DNA of 64,000 bases from Lewinellaceae bacterium (GCA_020636215.1 JACJYG010000009.1:62001-126000), one strand, 5' to 3'. Shown: positions 42,554 to 51,525, numbered from the stretch's first letter. Translations and numbers: made by a program. Notes: generated by a model not told the origin, from the letters alone.

Positions 42554-42684
42554 AATGAATTCCGGAACACCAGGTAAAGTAAAATCAGGAGCACCACAGT
42601 TGAGATGGCAACAATTGTCATGAACTTCCGGGCGTCGTGTTGGTCTCGTATTTCCTGTCTTCTTTGTTTCTTAGACTTTGCCAT
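42550..42684 (-). CDS. 44-residue small membrane protein
   Basis: Open frame from ATG 42684 to TAA at 42552-42550: MAKSKKQRRQEIRDQHDARK, then a single hydrophobic helix FMTIVAISTVVLLILLYLVF and RNSF. A charged, basic N-terminus followed by one transmembrane helix with positive-inside topology is a convincing protein pattern. It overlaps the stop of the convergent gene at 42553 by four bases. No family known to me; function unknown. Confidence 0.6.
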   Translation of the reverse strand: MAKSKKQRRQEIRDQHDARKFMTIVAISTVVLLILLYLVFRNSF

Positions 42685-42849
42685 AGATTATCCTTTTTGT
42701 GCGTAAATATTACAAAATTCAAGTTTGTTAAATTAAAAAAATTTAAAGAAAATTTTGGTTTTCTCTGCCATATAGGCTGCTTTCAAACTTCCTGATTTCT
42801 TATCTGGGCTTTTTCCTGGCTATGCTCCTGGAGTGCAGTGGCTTTTTCT

Positions 42850-42857
42850 TAATTTTG
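42850..42857 (+). promoter_or_regulatory. Exact TAnnTTTG box before the phosphohexomutase gene
   Basis: TAATTTTG; predicted start near 42864, leader about 27 bases to ATG 42891. The -33 region is poor. Confidence 0.3.
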
Positions 42858-42890
42858 CAAAACAAAGTATAGCATTAAAAACAGAACACT

Positions 42891-44279
42891 ATGGCGCTGA
42901 TTAAATCTATTTCCGGGATTAGAGGGACTATTGGCGGGGCTGCCGGACATAATCTGACTCCTCAGGATGTGGTGGAATGCACCGCCGGTTTTGGGTATTG
43001 GTTGATTCAAAACGGTGCACCACCCAAGGTGGTAATCGGCCGCGACGGGCGTATCTCTGGCCCTTTGGTCAGCCAATTGGTGGCCTCTACCCTGATGAGC
43101 CTTGGAATAGAGGTGGTTGACCTGGGGCTTTCTACCACACCTACGGTAGAAATGGCGGTGCCAATGGAAGGCGCCGGCGCCGGCATCATCGTCACTGCCA
43201 GCCACAATCCCGAGCAATGGAATGCGCTGAAGTTCCTGAACCGTAAAGGGGAGTTTATTTCCCAGGCGGATGGGGAGGCGCTGCTTCAACTCATTGAGAG
43301 TGGCCAGATCGATTACGCCCCTGTCGGACGATTGGGAGCGTATCGGCAGGCGGGTGGATATCTGGAGGAACATATCGAAGCGATCCTATCTTTGCCCTTT
43401 GTAGATGCAGAAGCGGTTCGCCGACAAGGCTATAAAGTTGTGGTCGACTGCATCAACAGCAGTGGCGCCATTGCTATGCCGCTTCTATTGGAACGCTTGG
43501 GCTGCGAAGCAGTTCTTTTGAATGCCGAGCCAAACGGCCGCTTTGCCCACAACCCGGAACCGTTGCCGCAACATCTCCAGGAATTGTGTGCAACTGTTTT
43601 GGAACAAAGCGCAGCCCTTGGTGTTGCCGTCGATCCGGATGTTGACCGCCTTGCCCTGGCCTGCGAAAATGGCGCCTTGTTTGGGGAAGAATACACCCTG
43701 GTGGCTGTAGCGGATTACATCCTGCAGCAGCAGCCAGGCAACACTGTTTCGAATTTATCTTCTACCCGGGCGCTTCGCGATGTGACAGAACGCCACGGTG
43801 GAAAATATTTTGCCAGCGCAGTGGGGGAGGTGAATGTTGTAGACAAGATGAAAGTTGAAAAAGCGGTTATTGGCGGGGAAGGCAATGGTGGTGTCATTGT
43901 TCCGGGCCTGCATTACGGGAGAGATGCTTTGGCAGGATTGGCCATCTTCCTGACCTATCTGGCCAAAACCGGACAAACTGCTTCCGCCCTGCGCGCTACC
44001 TATCCGGATTACCATATGGTGAAAGATAAAATTGCCTTAACCCCGGATATTGACCTGGAAAGCCTCCTGGGGAAATTGGAGCAACGTTTTAAAGAGGAAG
44101 ATTACAATACCATTGACGGACTGAAGATCGATTTTGAACACGGTTGGGTTCATCTTCGCAAATCTAATACCGAGCCTATCATTAGAATCTACTCAGAAGG
44201 CTCCAGCCCTGCTGCAGCGCAGGAATTGGCCGACCGCATGAAATCAGAAGTTGATGTGATCCTGGGTAAGGCCGTCTGA
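42891..44279 (+). CDS. glmM: Phosphoglucosamine mutase / phosphohexomutase
   Basis: 462-residue alpha-D-phosphohexomutase. N-terminus MALIKSISGIRGTIGG, active-site Ser in IVTASHNPEQWNALKF (near 102), metal-binding loop AVDPDVDRLALACENG (DxDxDR), sugar loop GEGNGGVI, and phosphate loop RKSNTEPIIRIYSEG (RxSxTEP). In Bacteroidota this type is annotated as GlmM, converting glucosamine-6-phosphate to glucosamine-1-phosphate for UDP-GlcNAc; a phosphomannomutase/phosphoglucomutase activity cannot be excluded. Followed 40 bases later by a PLP enzyme gene. Confidence 0.88.
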   Translation: MALIKSISGIRGTIGGAAGHNLTPQDVVECTAGFGYWLIQNGAPPKVVIGRDGRISGPLVSQLVASTLMSLGIEVVDLGLSTTPTVEMAVPMEGAGAGIIVTASHNPEQWNALKFLNRKGEFISQADGEALLQLIESGQIDYAPVGRLGAYRQAGGYLEEHIEAILSLPFVDAEAVRRQGYKVVVDCINSSGAIAMPLLLERLGCEAVLLNAEPNGRFAHNPEPLPQHLQELCATVLEQSAALGVAVDPDVDRLALACENGALFGEEYTLVAVADYILQQQPGNTVSNLSSTRALRDVTERHGGKYFASAVGEVNVVDKMKVEKAVIGGEGNGGVIVPGLHYGRDALAGLAIFLTYLAKTGQTASALRATYPDYHMVKDKIALTPDIDLESLLGKLEQRFKEEDYNTIDGLKIDFEHGWVHLRKSNTEPIIRIYSEGSSPAAAQELADRMKSEVDVILGKAV

Positions 44280-44319
44280 ATTGTACCAAAATAAACTTCA
44301 ATAGATCAACTCATTTGCC

Positions 44320-45831
44320 ATGCATGCCCTCACCAAACCTAGCGGAAAAGAAACGGAGTCCCTGGAGCATTTCTTCGAACCGTATCGGGAAAAGATCATT
44401 GGCTACAACCAATATTTTGAAACGCCTTTCGGGCCTCGCCGCATCCTTTATGCCGATTGGACCGCCAGTGGGCGGTTGTATGAGCCTATCGAACGAATCT
44501 TGTCAGAGCAGGTCGCTCCATTTGTGGGCAATACCCATACAGAGACTACGGTAACCGGCTCTTCCATGACCATGGCATACCATCATGCCAAAGATATTAT
44601 CAAACAGCATGTGGGGGCGCGTAAGAAGGATGTGCTCATTTCCTCCAACTCCGGAATGACCGGAGTGGTGAATAAATTTCAGCGCATTCTGGGCCTTAAA
44701 ATCCATGAGCGATATACCGATAAGGTGATCCTTCCTCTTGAAGAACGGCCGGTTGTTTTCGTTACGCACATGGAGCATCATTCCAATCAAACCTCCTGGC
44801 TGGAAACCCTGGCCGAAGTGGTGGTGATCCCCCCTACAGAAGATGGACGAGTGGACTTGCAAGCATTGGAAGATTTGCTGAGGACGCATCAAAACCGAAA
44901 ACTCAAGATTGGAGCGGTCACTTCCTGTTCTAATGTTACGGGGGTGAAAACACCTTACTATGAGATCGCAGAGATCATGCACCGGCATGATGGCCTTTGT
45001 TTTGTCGACTTTGCTTGCTCCGCGCCCTACATCGATATCGACATGCGGCCGGAGAACGAACTTCGGCGCCTGGATGCCATCTATTTCTCTCCCCATAAAT
45101 TCCTGGGGGGGCCCGGCTCTACAGGTATCCTTATTTTCGACCCCAAATTGTACACCAATCGGGTACCCGACAACCCCGGGGGGGGCACTGTCGACTGGAC
45201 GAATCCTTGGGGCGGGCATAAGTACATTGAAGAGATAGAAGCACGCGAAGACGGTGGCACACCGGCATTCATGCAAACCATTAAGGTGGCGCTCTGCATT
45301 CAGCTGAAGGAAAAGATGGGGGTAAAGAATATCCTGATGCGGGAAGAAGAACTGTTGAAGCGTATCTGGGCCCGCCTGAGCCAACTTCCAAAATTGCACG
45401 TTCTTGCAGATAATATCCGGGAACGCCTGGGCGTCGTCTCTTTCTACATTGAAGGCCTGCACTATAATCTTGGGGTCAAATTGCTTAACGACCGCTTCGG
45501 GGTGCAGGTGCGGGGCGGCTGTTCCTGTGCCGGCACCTATGGGCATTATTTGCTACACGTCTCTCAGCAGCATTCCCAATCCATCACAGAAAAGATCAAT
45601 CACGGCGACCTGTCCGCCAAGCCAGGTTGGATCAGAATGTCTATCCACCCCACCATGTCTAATGCCGAGCTGGACTATCTTCTGGATGCACTGGAAGCGG
45701 TCTATCATCACCACGAGGAATGGGGTAAGGACTACGAGTACAACACCCATACCAACGAATTTAGCTATAAAAACCAACCTGGCCATGAATCCGGGCTGGT
45801 GGAAGGGTGGTTCAATCAAGAACTTTTATAA
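44320..45831 (+). CDS. Class V aminotransferase-fold PLP enzyme
   Basis: 503 residues, longer than IscS (about 400). Class V fold: substrate region YADWTASGRLYEPIERIL, the PLP-contacting VTHMEHHSNQTSWLETLAEV, Asp in LCFVDFACSAPYIDID, PLP Lys in YFSPHKFLGGPGSTGILIF. A Cys cluster RGGCSCAGTYGHYLLHVS near 395-410 sits where desulfurases carry their catalytic Cys, but the surrounding sequence differs from IscS. Commonly annotated as cysteine desulfurase-like or selenocysteine lyase-like; the exact reaction is uncertain. Eight bases before the next gene, a true NifS-like desulfurase, so they are co-expressed. Confidence 0.85.
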   Translation: MHALTKPSGKETESLEHFFEPYREKIIGYNQYFETPFGPRRILYADWTASGRLYEPIERILSEQVAPFVGNTHTETTVTGSSMTMAYHHAKDIIKQHVGARKKDVLISSNSGMTGVVNKFQRILGLKIHERYTDKVILPLEERPVVFVTHMEHHSNQTSWLETLAEVVVIPPTEDGRVDLQALEDLLRTHQNRKLKIGAVTSCSNVTGVKTPYYEIAEIMHRHDGLCFVDFACSAPYIDIDMRPENELRRLDAIYFSPHKFLGGPGSTGILIFDPKLYTNRVPDNPGGGTVDWTNPWGGHKYIEEIEAREDGGTPAFMQTIKVALCIQLKEKMGVKNILMREEELLKRIWARLSQLPKLHVLADNIRERLGVVSFYIEGLHYNLGVKLLNDRFGVQVRGGCSCAGTYGHYLLHVSQQHSQSITEKINHGDLSAKPGWIRMSIHPTMSNAELDYLLDALEAVYHHHEEWGKDYEYNTHTNEFSYKNQPGHESGLVEGWFNQELL

Positions 45832-45839
45832 AAAGATCA

Positions 45840-46979
45840 ATGCATCGAATATATTTTGACAACGCAGCCACTACACCTCTGGACCCTGAAGTCATCGAAG
45901 TGATGGTGCAGGCCATGCGGGATAATTTCGGCAACCCTTCCTCCATCTATGCTGAAGGGCGTACGGCTCGCGCGGCCATCGAGCAGGCGCGCAAGCAGGT
46001 GGCTCATTACCTTGGCGCGTCCATTGGGGAGATCTTTTTTACCAGTGGCGGCACCGAATCGAACAACATGGCCCTGAAAAATGCAGTGCGCGACCTGGGC
46101 GTACGGCGCATTATTTCTTCTCCCATCGAACACCATTGCGTACTCCACTCTCTGGATGCCCTTAAGCGCCTTGGCCAGGTTGAGGTAGCCTTTGTCCGGC
46201 TGGATGAAAAGGGTAGGGTGGATAAAGAACATTTGGCAGAACTCCTGCAATCCGGGGAGGCCAAAACGATGGTATCTCTCATGCACTCCAACAACGAGAT
46301 CGGTACGATGATTGATATGGAGGAAGTGAGCCGGTTGTGCCGGGAGCAGGGCGCCCTTTTTCACTCTGATACTGTGCAAACAATGGGCTATTACCCCTTC
46401 GACCTGTCTAAAACGCCAGTCAGTTTCCTGTCCGGCTCCGCTCACAAATTCTACGGCCCCAAGGGATGCGGCTTTATTTACATCAACGGCGACAATATCA
46501 TTAAACCCTTTGTAGACGGCGGCTCGCAGGAGCGCAATATGCGGGGCGGCACCGAGAATATTTACGGCATCCTGGGCCTGGCCAAGGCCCTCAGCCTGGC
46601 TTACGACAATCTGGAAGCCCGCCGCGCTCAAACTAAGTCGGTGCGCGATTATCTTCGACAGCAGTTGGACGCTCACTTCGATAACCTGCAATACAATGGC
46701 GACCCCGACGATGGCCACTACAAGCTGCTCAGCGTGGCCTTCCCGCCTAGCCCGAAGGCGGATTTGCTGCTGCTCAACCTCGACATTGCCGGCATTAGCG
46801 TCTCCGGCGGCAGCGCCTGTAGTTCCGGTGCGGATGCAGGCTCTCATGTCATTGAAGCCATGAAGGGTGACCCCGCTCGCAAAACGATCCGGTTCTCTTT
46901 TTCCCATCACAATACAAAGCAAGAGGTAGATGTAGTGGTGGAGAAATTGAGAGAGATATTGAAGGAACGGCATCTTTAA
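45840..46979 (+). CDS. Cysteine desulfurase, NifS/IscS-like
   Basis: 379 residues from ATG 45840 (MHRIYFDNAATTPLDPEVIE); the frame opens upstream at 45807 within the previous gene, but that start is not needed. PLP Lys in SGSAHKFYGPKGCGFIYI (near 203), His in SPIEHHCVLHSL, catalytic Cys in SVSGGSACSSGAD (near 325) and conserved RFSFSHHNTKQEVD. It supplies sulfur for Fe-S clusters or other thio-compounds. No iscU or sufB neighbours in the window. Confidence 0.93.
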   Translation: MHRIYFDNAATTPLDPEVIEVMVQAMRDNFGNPSSIYAEGRTARAAIEQARKQVAHYLGASIGEIFFTSGGTESNNMALKNAVRDLGVRRIISSPIEHHCVLHSLDALKRLGQVEVAFVRLDEKGRVDKEHLAELLQSGEAKTMVSLMHSNNEIGTMIDMEEVSRLCREQGALFHSDTVQTMGYYPFDLSKTPVSFLSGSAHKFYGPKGCGFIYINGDNIIKPFVDGGSQERNMRGGTENIYGILGLAKALSLAYDNLEARRAQTKSVRDYLRQQLDAHFDNLQYNGDPDDGHYKLLSVAFPPSPKADLLLLNLDIAGISVSGGSACSSGADAGSHVIEAMKGDPARKTIRFSFSHHNTKQEVDVVVEKLREILKERHL

Positions 46980-46996
46980 AATGAGCGGAGAATTGA

Positions 46997-47821
46997 TTGA
47001 AATTGAAAGGATATCCGGTGGAAAGGACCAACGAAAATTCAGTAAGCTTAAATAAATACATTAGCAGCACGGGGATCTGTTCCCGAAGGGAGGCTGATCA
47101 ATGGATCAAAGATGGGCGAGTCACCATCAATGGCCAGCCCACCCAATTGGGTAATCGGGTATTTGAAGGCGATGTCGTTCAAATTGATGGCGAGCCGATA
47201 GACGCCCGGCCAAAGGCATTATATATCGCTTTCAACAAGCCTGTAGGAATTGTATGCACAACCGACCCCAAGGAACCCAAAAATATAATCCGGTATATCA
47301 ACCATTCCCAAAGGCTTTTTCCTATTGGGCGTTTAGATAAGCCTTCTCAAGGATTGATCTTTTTAACCAATGATGGCGATATCGTCAATAAGATCCTTCG
47401 GGCAGGGAATAATCATGAAAAGGAATATATCGTATCGGTCAAGCAACCGATTACGCCAGAATTCATTCAACGTATGAGCCAGGGGATCCCGATTTTGGGA
47501 ACCGTAACCAAAAAATGTGAAGTAACGCAGTTGGATGACTTCACCTTCCGGATTATTCTGACACAGGGTTTGAACCGGCAAATACGCCGGATGTGTGAAT
47601 ACCTCAACTACGAGGTGGCCACGCTTAAGCGCACGCGCATTATGAATGTCAGTTTGGGGAATCTTAAAATTGGCCAATGGCGGGAACTGACTCAGCTGGA
47701 AATACAGAAAATTAATCAGATGATTGCCTCCTCTTCCAAAACAGAGGAAGCTTCTGAAGATAAGCATAAAAAGAAGTATCCTCATCGTAAAAAAGGCGCC
47801 TTTCCAGGTAGAAGGAAATAA
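46997..47821 (+). CDS. rluF: 23S rRNA pseudouridine synthase, RluF-like
   Basis: 274 residues. S4 domain at about 17-60 (LNKYISSTGICSRREADQWI), catalytic domain with the conserved Asp in RLFPIGRLDKPSQGLIFLTNDGD (near 116) and GLNRQIRRMCEYLNYEV. This resembles RluF, which modifies U2604 of 23S rRNA. A basic C-terminal tail (HKKKYPHRKKGAFPGRRK) is extra. No ATG precedes the conserved N-terminus in this frame; TTG at 46997 or a later GTG is the likely start, 17 bases after the desulfurase stop. Confidence 0.88.
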   Translation: MKLKGYPVERTNENSVSLNKYISSTGICSRREADQWIKDGRVTINGQPTQLGNRVFEGDVVQIDGEPIDARPKALYIAFNKPVGIVCTTDPKEPKNIIRYINHSQRLFPIGRLDKPSQGLIFLTNDGDIVNKILRAGNNHEKEYIVSVKQPITPEFIQRMSQGIPILGTVTKKCEVTQLDDFTFRIILTQGLNRQIRRMCEYLNYEVATLKRTRIMNVSLGNLKIGQWRELTQLEIQKINQMIASSSKTEEASEDKHKKKYPHRKKGAFPGRRK

Positions 47822-47840
47822 ACATAATATGTAATCAGGC

Positions 47841-48509
47841 CTATTGAACGCCCCTTTCCCCAAAGATCAAGCTGCCTATCCTCACCATCGTACTTCCCTG
47901 TTCGATAGCGATCCGGTAATCATCCGACATGCCCATCGATATCTCCCGGAAGTGCTGCTGGCCAGCGAAGTAGGTTGATTTGAGGTGGTCAAAGAACTGT
48001 TTTAACCCACTGAACTCCCGCCGGGTCTGATCTTCCTCTTCGGTAAAGGTGCCGATTCCCATGACCCCACAGATGCGAATATGGTGCAGGGCGCTGAACT
48101 CCGGAGCGCGCAGCATGTCTTCCACCTCCTGGCGCGTGAAGCCGTATTTGCTCTCTTCTTCGGCGATCTTCATCTCGAGCAGGCAATCGATGACACGCTC
48201 ATTTTTGGCGGCCTGTTTATCAATTTCCTTCAGTATTTTGAAACTATCCACGGATTCGATCATGGCCACGAAAGGAGCCACGTATTTTACCTTGTTGGTT
48301 TGAAGATGGCCGATGAGGTGCCATTGGATATCTTTTGGCAGTTGTTCGTATTTGGGTACGAGCTCCTGTACGATGTTCTCTCCGAAGACACGCTGCCCCT
48401 GCTGGTATATTTCCAGGATTTGTTCAATGGGTTTTGTTTTGGAAACGGCGACGAGTTGGGTATGGGTGGGGTGGAGTTCTTTCAGAATATCTTGTAAGGG
48501 GATCATCAT
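47841..48509 (-). CDS. YggS-family PLP homeostasis protein
   Basis: 222 residues, the YggS/PROSC (PLPBP) family that binds pyridoxal phosphate and influences vitamin B6 balance. Motifs: LVAVSKTKPIEQI with the PLP Lys (near 26), VFGENIVQELVPKYEQLP, WHLIGHLQTNKVKYVAPFVAMIES, GMSDDYRIAIEQGSTMVRIGSLIFGER. Convergent with the RluF-like gene, 19 bases apart. The presence of two PLP desulfurase-like enzymes next door is suggestive but not proof of a link. Confidence 0.95.
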   Translation of the reverse strand: MMIPLQDILKELHPTHTQLVAVSKTKPIEQILEIYQQGQRVFGENIVQELVPKYEQLPKDIQWHLIGHLQTNKVKYVAPFVAMIESVDSFKILKEIDKQAAKNERVIDCLLEMKIAEEESKYGFTRQEVEDMLRAPEFSALHHIRICGVMGIGTFTEEEDQTRREFSGLKQFFDHLKSTYFAGQQHFREISMGMSDDYRIAIEQGSTMVRIGSLIFGERGVQ

Positions 48510-48735
48510 GCAAATGATTGGTTTTCTAAATGAGAAACACGCCAGGAGGCCGAGAGTTTGCTGTAGGACAATAAGGATTGAGTGTTTGTAGATTTATTCT
48601 AGGCCTACTAGGCCAGAGGCCGTTCAAAGCTTGTCCGGCTGTCTTCACAAACCTTTAACGCCCAATTGGAAATAATCCATTTAACAGGCCCGTTTTACCA
48701 GCATCAGCATACCTTAAAACTAAAAACGCCGAGCC

Positions 48736-48951
48736 ATGAATGATTACCGTTTTGAACGCACCGCCAGGAAAAACCGACAGAAGGCTTTGTATTTTACTGT
48801 TTTCTTTCACCTGTTGCTGATTGGAGGCATCGCTTACACCACCAGTGGAGGCAGCCTGAATAAAATCCTACCCGCCAAAATAAAAGCCGTTCTTGGGATA
48901 GAACAAGCGGAGCAGGCAACGGCATCTGAGTCTGATTTACCCCGGCCATAA
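48736..48951 (+). CDS. 71-residue small membrane protein
   Basis: Open frame from ATG 48736: basic N-terminus MNDYRFERTARKNRQKALYF, one hydrophobic helix about 20-36 (FTVFFHLLLIGGIAYTT), then a polar tail with EQAEQATASESDLPRP. A credible single-pass membrane protein, cytoplasmic N-terminus. It is convergent with the deoxynucleoside kinase gene. No family known; uncharacterised. Confidence 0.6.
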   Translation: MNDYRFERTARKNRQKALYFTVFFHLLLIGGIAYTTSGGSLNKILPAKIKAVLGIEQAEQATASESDLPRP

Positions 48952-48971
48952 ATTAATATTGCCCCGATTTT

Positions 48972-49601
48972 CTAGAATAACCCATGCAACTGCCCCCTTA
49001 CCAGGTTGACAATCTCGCCCAGGTCTTCCGGATTGTGGATAAAATCATATTGATCCGCACTGATAATAAGTAGCCTGCCTTCCTTATAGCCACTAATCCA
49101 GTTCTCGTATCGCTCGTTGAGGCGGCGCAGATAATCCAGGCTCATATTGCCCTCATAATCTCTGCCTCGCTCCTGAATGTGGTCAACCAGGGTGGGAATA
49201 CTTGCTTTAAGATAAATCAACAGGTCGGGCGGCTGGATCTGAGAAGACATCGTTTTGAACAACTGAAAATAGTTCTGGAAATCCCGGGTCGACATCAGCC
49301 CCATATCGTGCAGGTTGGGCGCGAAAATATAGGCATCCTCATAGATAGTCCGATCCTGAACCACAGTTGTGTCACCGCTCAGGATTCGAAGTACCTGTTG
49401 GTATCGGCTGTTTAAAAAAAAGATCTGCAGGTTAAAGGACCAGCGCTGCATATCGTTATAAAAATCGCTGAGATAGGGGTTGTCATCGGTAGATTCGTAA
49501 TGGACTTCCCATCCGAAATGCTTGCTCAGTTTCTCCGTTAGGGTAGTTTTCCCTGCACCGATGTTACCAGCTATGGCAATGTGTTTTATCTTTGATGGCA
49601 T
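48972..49601 (-). CDS. Deoxynucleoside kinase (dGK/dAK type)
   Basis: 209 residues from ATG 49601 (MPSKIKHIAIAGNIGAGKTT); an ATG seven codons earlier at 49622 is possible. P-loop GNIGAGKTT; nucleoside-binding ESTDDNPYLSDFYNDMQRWSFNLQIFFLNSR; the DR(T/S) motif VVQDRTIYEDAYIFA; LID region ERGRDYE. It phosphorylates deoxynucleosides for salvage. Typical length for Bacteroidota enzymes. The neighbours are unrelated; divergent from gatC. Confidence 0.93.
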   Translation of the reverse strand: MPSKIKHIAIAGNIGAGKTTLTEKLSKHFGWEVHYESTDDNPYLSDFYNDMQRWSFNLQIFFLNSRYQQVLRILSGDTTVVQDRTIYEDAYIFAPNLHDMGLMSTRDFQNYFQLFKTMSSQIQPPDLLIYLKASIPTLVDHIQERGRDYEGNMSLDYLRRLNERYENWISGYKEGRLLIISADQYDFIHNPEDLGEIVNLVRGQLHGLF

Positions 49602-49705
49602 ATTCTCTTGCGGCAGGCTCATAGTAAAGTTTTATTTTTCGGCTACGAAAATAAGAAACTCTTGCGTTGAACGAAGAAATGCCGCCAAACTTCTAAAAAT
49701 CTGTT

Positions 49706-49996
49706 ATGAAAATAGATAAGCTGCTAATTTCAAAACTCGAACACCTGGCCCGGTTGGAAGTTGCTCCGAAAGAGGAGGCCCGTCTTATGAATGACCTCAA
49801 CAATATTCTGGCAATGGTGGAAAAACTGGAAGAACTGGATACAGATGCCGTGGAGCCTCTCGCTTACATCAATGAAGATGTTAATGTGTTTCGCGAAGAT
49901 TTCATAGCCGGCCAGGTGCGGCACGAAGCCGCTTTGCGCAATGCGCCAGGCCATGATGACACCCATTTTAAAGTGCCAAAAGTAATTGACTTATAA
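49706..49996 (+). CDS. gatC: Glutamyl/aspartyl-tRNA amidotransferase subunit C
   Basis: 96 residues. GatC family motif: ISKLEHLARLEVAPKEEARLMNDLNNILAMVEKLEELDTDAVEPLAY, and the C-terminal FKVPKVIDL. Stabilises the GatCAB complex that converts Glu-tRNA(Gln) and Asp-tRNA(Asn). gatA and gatB are not next to it, which is usual for Bacteroidota. Overlaps no gene; the ABC ATPase starts ten bases after its stop. Confidence 0.95.
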   Translation: MKIDKLLISKLEHLARLEVAPKEEARLMNDLNNILAMVEKLEELDTDAVEPLAYINEDVNVFREDFIAGQVRHEAALRNAPGHDDTHFKVPKVIDL

Positions 49997-50006
49997 AACG
50001 AGTTGC

Positions 50007-50738
50007 ATGAAAACCATTATCTCCATAAAGGAACTGACCAAAACCTATATCATGGGCGCCGCAAAGGTCCATGCCTTGCGTGGCGTTACACTCGACATTT
50101 TCAAGAATGAATATGTTGCCTTGATGGGCCCTTCCGGCTCCGGGAAATCTACACTGATGAACCTCATCGGCTGCCTCGATACCCCCAGCAGTGGGGAGTA
50201 TTGGCTCAATGGTACTAACGTTAGCACCATGGACGATAATGACCTGGCTGACGTCCGTAACAAAGAAATTGGCTTCGTCTTCCAGACGTTCAATCTTCTT
50301 CCCCGCCTGACTGCGTTGGATAATGTCGCATTGCCCCTGGTTTATGCTGGCCTGAACAAAGCAGCCAGGCTGGATAAGGCCCGGCAGGTGCTTGATGCTG
50401 TTGGCCTGGGCGACAGAATGGATCACAAGCCCAACGAGTTGTCCGGGGGGCAGCGACAGCGTGTCGCTGTCGCTCGCGCTCTGGTTAATGGCCCCTCCAT
50501 CATACTTGCTGATGAACCTACGGGTAACCTCGACACCAAAACGTCCATCGAGATTATGACCCTCTTCGAAGAGATACATAAGGCCGGCAATACCGTCATA
50601 CTGGTCACTCACGAACCGGATATCGCCGCCCATGCTCAACGTATGGTCCGACTACGTGACGGCCTGGTGGAGCGTGATGAAAAGAATGAAAATGTGGTCA
50701 GTGCATATGATCCGGGGCACAGGTACCATCAGGAGTAA
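50007..50738 (+). CDS. MacB/LolD-type ABC ATPase, no adjacent permease
   Basis: 243 residues from ATG 50007 (an in-frame TTG at 49986 overlaps gatC and is less likely). Walker A GPSGSGKST, Q loop FVFQTFNLLPRLTALDN, signature LSGGQRQRVAVARAL, Walker B IILADEPTGNLDTK, His switch VTHEPDIAAH. The LLPRLTALDN phrase is typical of MacB-type efflux or lipoprotein-related ATPases. No FtsX-like permease neighbour. Probably co-transcribed with gatC, without a clear functional link. Confidence 0.92.
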   Translation: MKTIISIKELTKTYIMGAAKVHALRGVTLDIFKNEYVALMGPSGSGKSTLMNLIGCLDTPSSGEYWLNGTNVSTMDDNDLADVRNKEIGFVFQTFNLLPRLTALDNVALPLVYAGLNKAARLDKARQVLDAVGLGDRMDHKPNELSGGQRQRVAVARALVNGPSIILADEPTGNLDTKTSIEIMTLFEEIHKAGNTVILVTHEPDIAAHAQRMVRLRDGLVERDEKNENVVSAYDPGHRYHQE

Positions 50739-50970
50739 GCGGTTTTTCTGCCCTGCTGTTTGCCATGCCGGTGAGGCCCAGGAGCGGCGCCTAAATTGGC
50801 AATGGCTTCCACCTTTCAATTTTAGCCTTCTCAATCCCGTGCCTGCAAGGCCGGGATTTCCTTCTTTTGTTTCCGGAAACTTCCTTTCCAGTGAATTTGT
50901 TATATCCAGTTCGGAGGCCTTTATGAAAAGGGGGCCGTCTTTTATACCATAAAGTTGAAAAAAGGGAATA

Positions 50971-51525
50971 ATGGCATTTAGGATTTATACCAAAACGGGG
51001 GATAGTGGAGAGACCTCTCTTTACGGCGGCAAACGCCTGCCGAAGAATGATCTTCGAATTGAAGCTTATGGCACCGTCGATGAATTGAATTCCTATCTCG
51101 GCCTGGTTCGGGATTATGTGGTTGAGGAAGGCATTCGTGAGCGGTTAAAGTCCATTCAGGACCGGCTGTTCACCCTTGGTTCGAACCTGGCCTCTGATCC
51201 GGAAAAGGGCCTGGCGGTGCCGGATGTTAGAGAGGAAGACATTCATATCCTGGAACAGGAGATGGATCGGATGAATGACGGGCTTCCAGAGCTGAAGAAT
51301 TTTATTTTGCCAGGGGGGCATCCAGCTGTGTCTACCTGCCATATAACCCGCTGTGTCTGCAGAAGAGCAGAACGTCTGGTGGTAGCCTTGGCGCAACACG
51401 AAAAAGTAGCGCCCATTCTGGTAAAGTATCTCAATCGCCTGTCGGATTACCTGTTTGTCCTGGCCCGGCAATTAGCGATGGAGCGTGGTGTCGAGGAGGT
51501 AGTGTGGGCGCCGCGGAAAGGGTAG
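50971..51525 (+). CDS. Cob(I)yrinic acid a,c-diamide / cob(I)alamin adenosyltransferase (PduO type)
   Basis: 184 residues. ATP-binding N-terminus IYTKTGDSGETSLYGGKRLPKND, EAYGTVDELNSYLGLVRD, the Arg/Asn-containing ICRRAERLVVALA-like CRRAERLVVALAQ, and C-terminal LARQLAMERGVEEVVW are all diagnostic of the PduO/EutT-like MMAB family. It adenosylates corrinoids to make coenzyme B12. Preceded by a 232-bp gap with no recognised riboswitch. No other B12 genes next to it. Confidence 0.95.
   Translation: MAFRIYTKTGDSGETSLYGGKRLPKNDLRIEAYGTVDELNSYLGLVRDYVVEEGIRERLKSIQDRLFTLGSNLASDPEKGLAVPDVREEDIHILEQEMDRMNDGLPELKNFILPGGHPAVSTCHITRCVCRRAERLVVALAQHEKVAPILVKYLNRLSDYLFVLARQLAMERGVEEVVWAPRKG

Noticed and set aside
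44503..45546. 347-codon antisense open frame
   Set aside because: Lies entirely within the class V PLP enzyme gene; no recognisable protein features.
45837..46973. 378-codon open frame antisense to the cysteine desulfurase gene
   Set aside because: It mirrors a coding gene with strong family motifs; the antisense protein has no domain, odd composition, and its codon pattern fits a shadow frame.
50739..50970. Cobalamin riboswitch before the adenosyltransferase gene
   Set aside because: I found no B12-box-like core or convincing multi-stem structure in the 232-bp gap.
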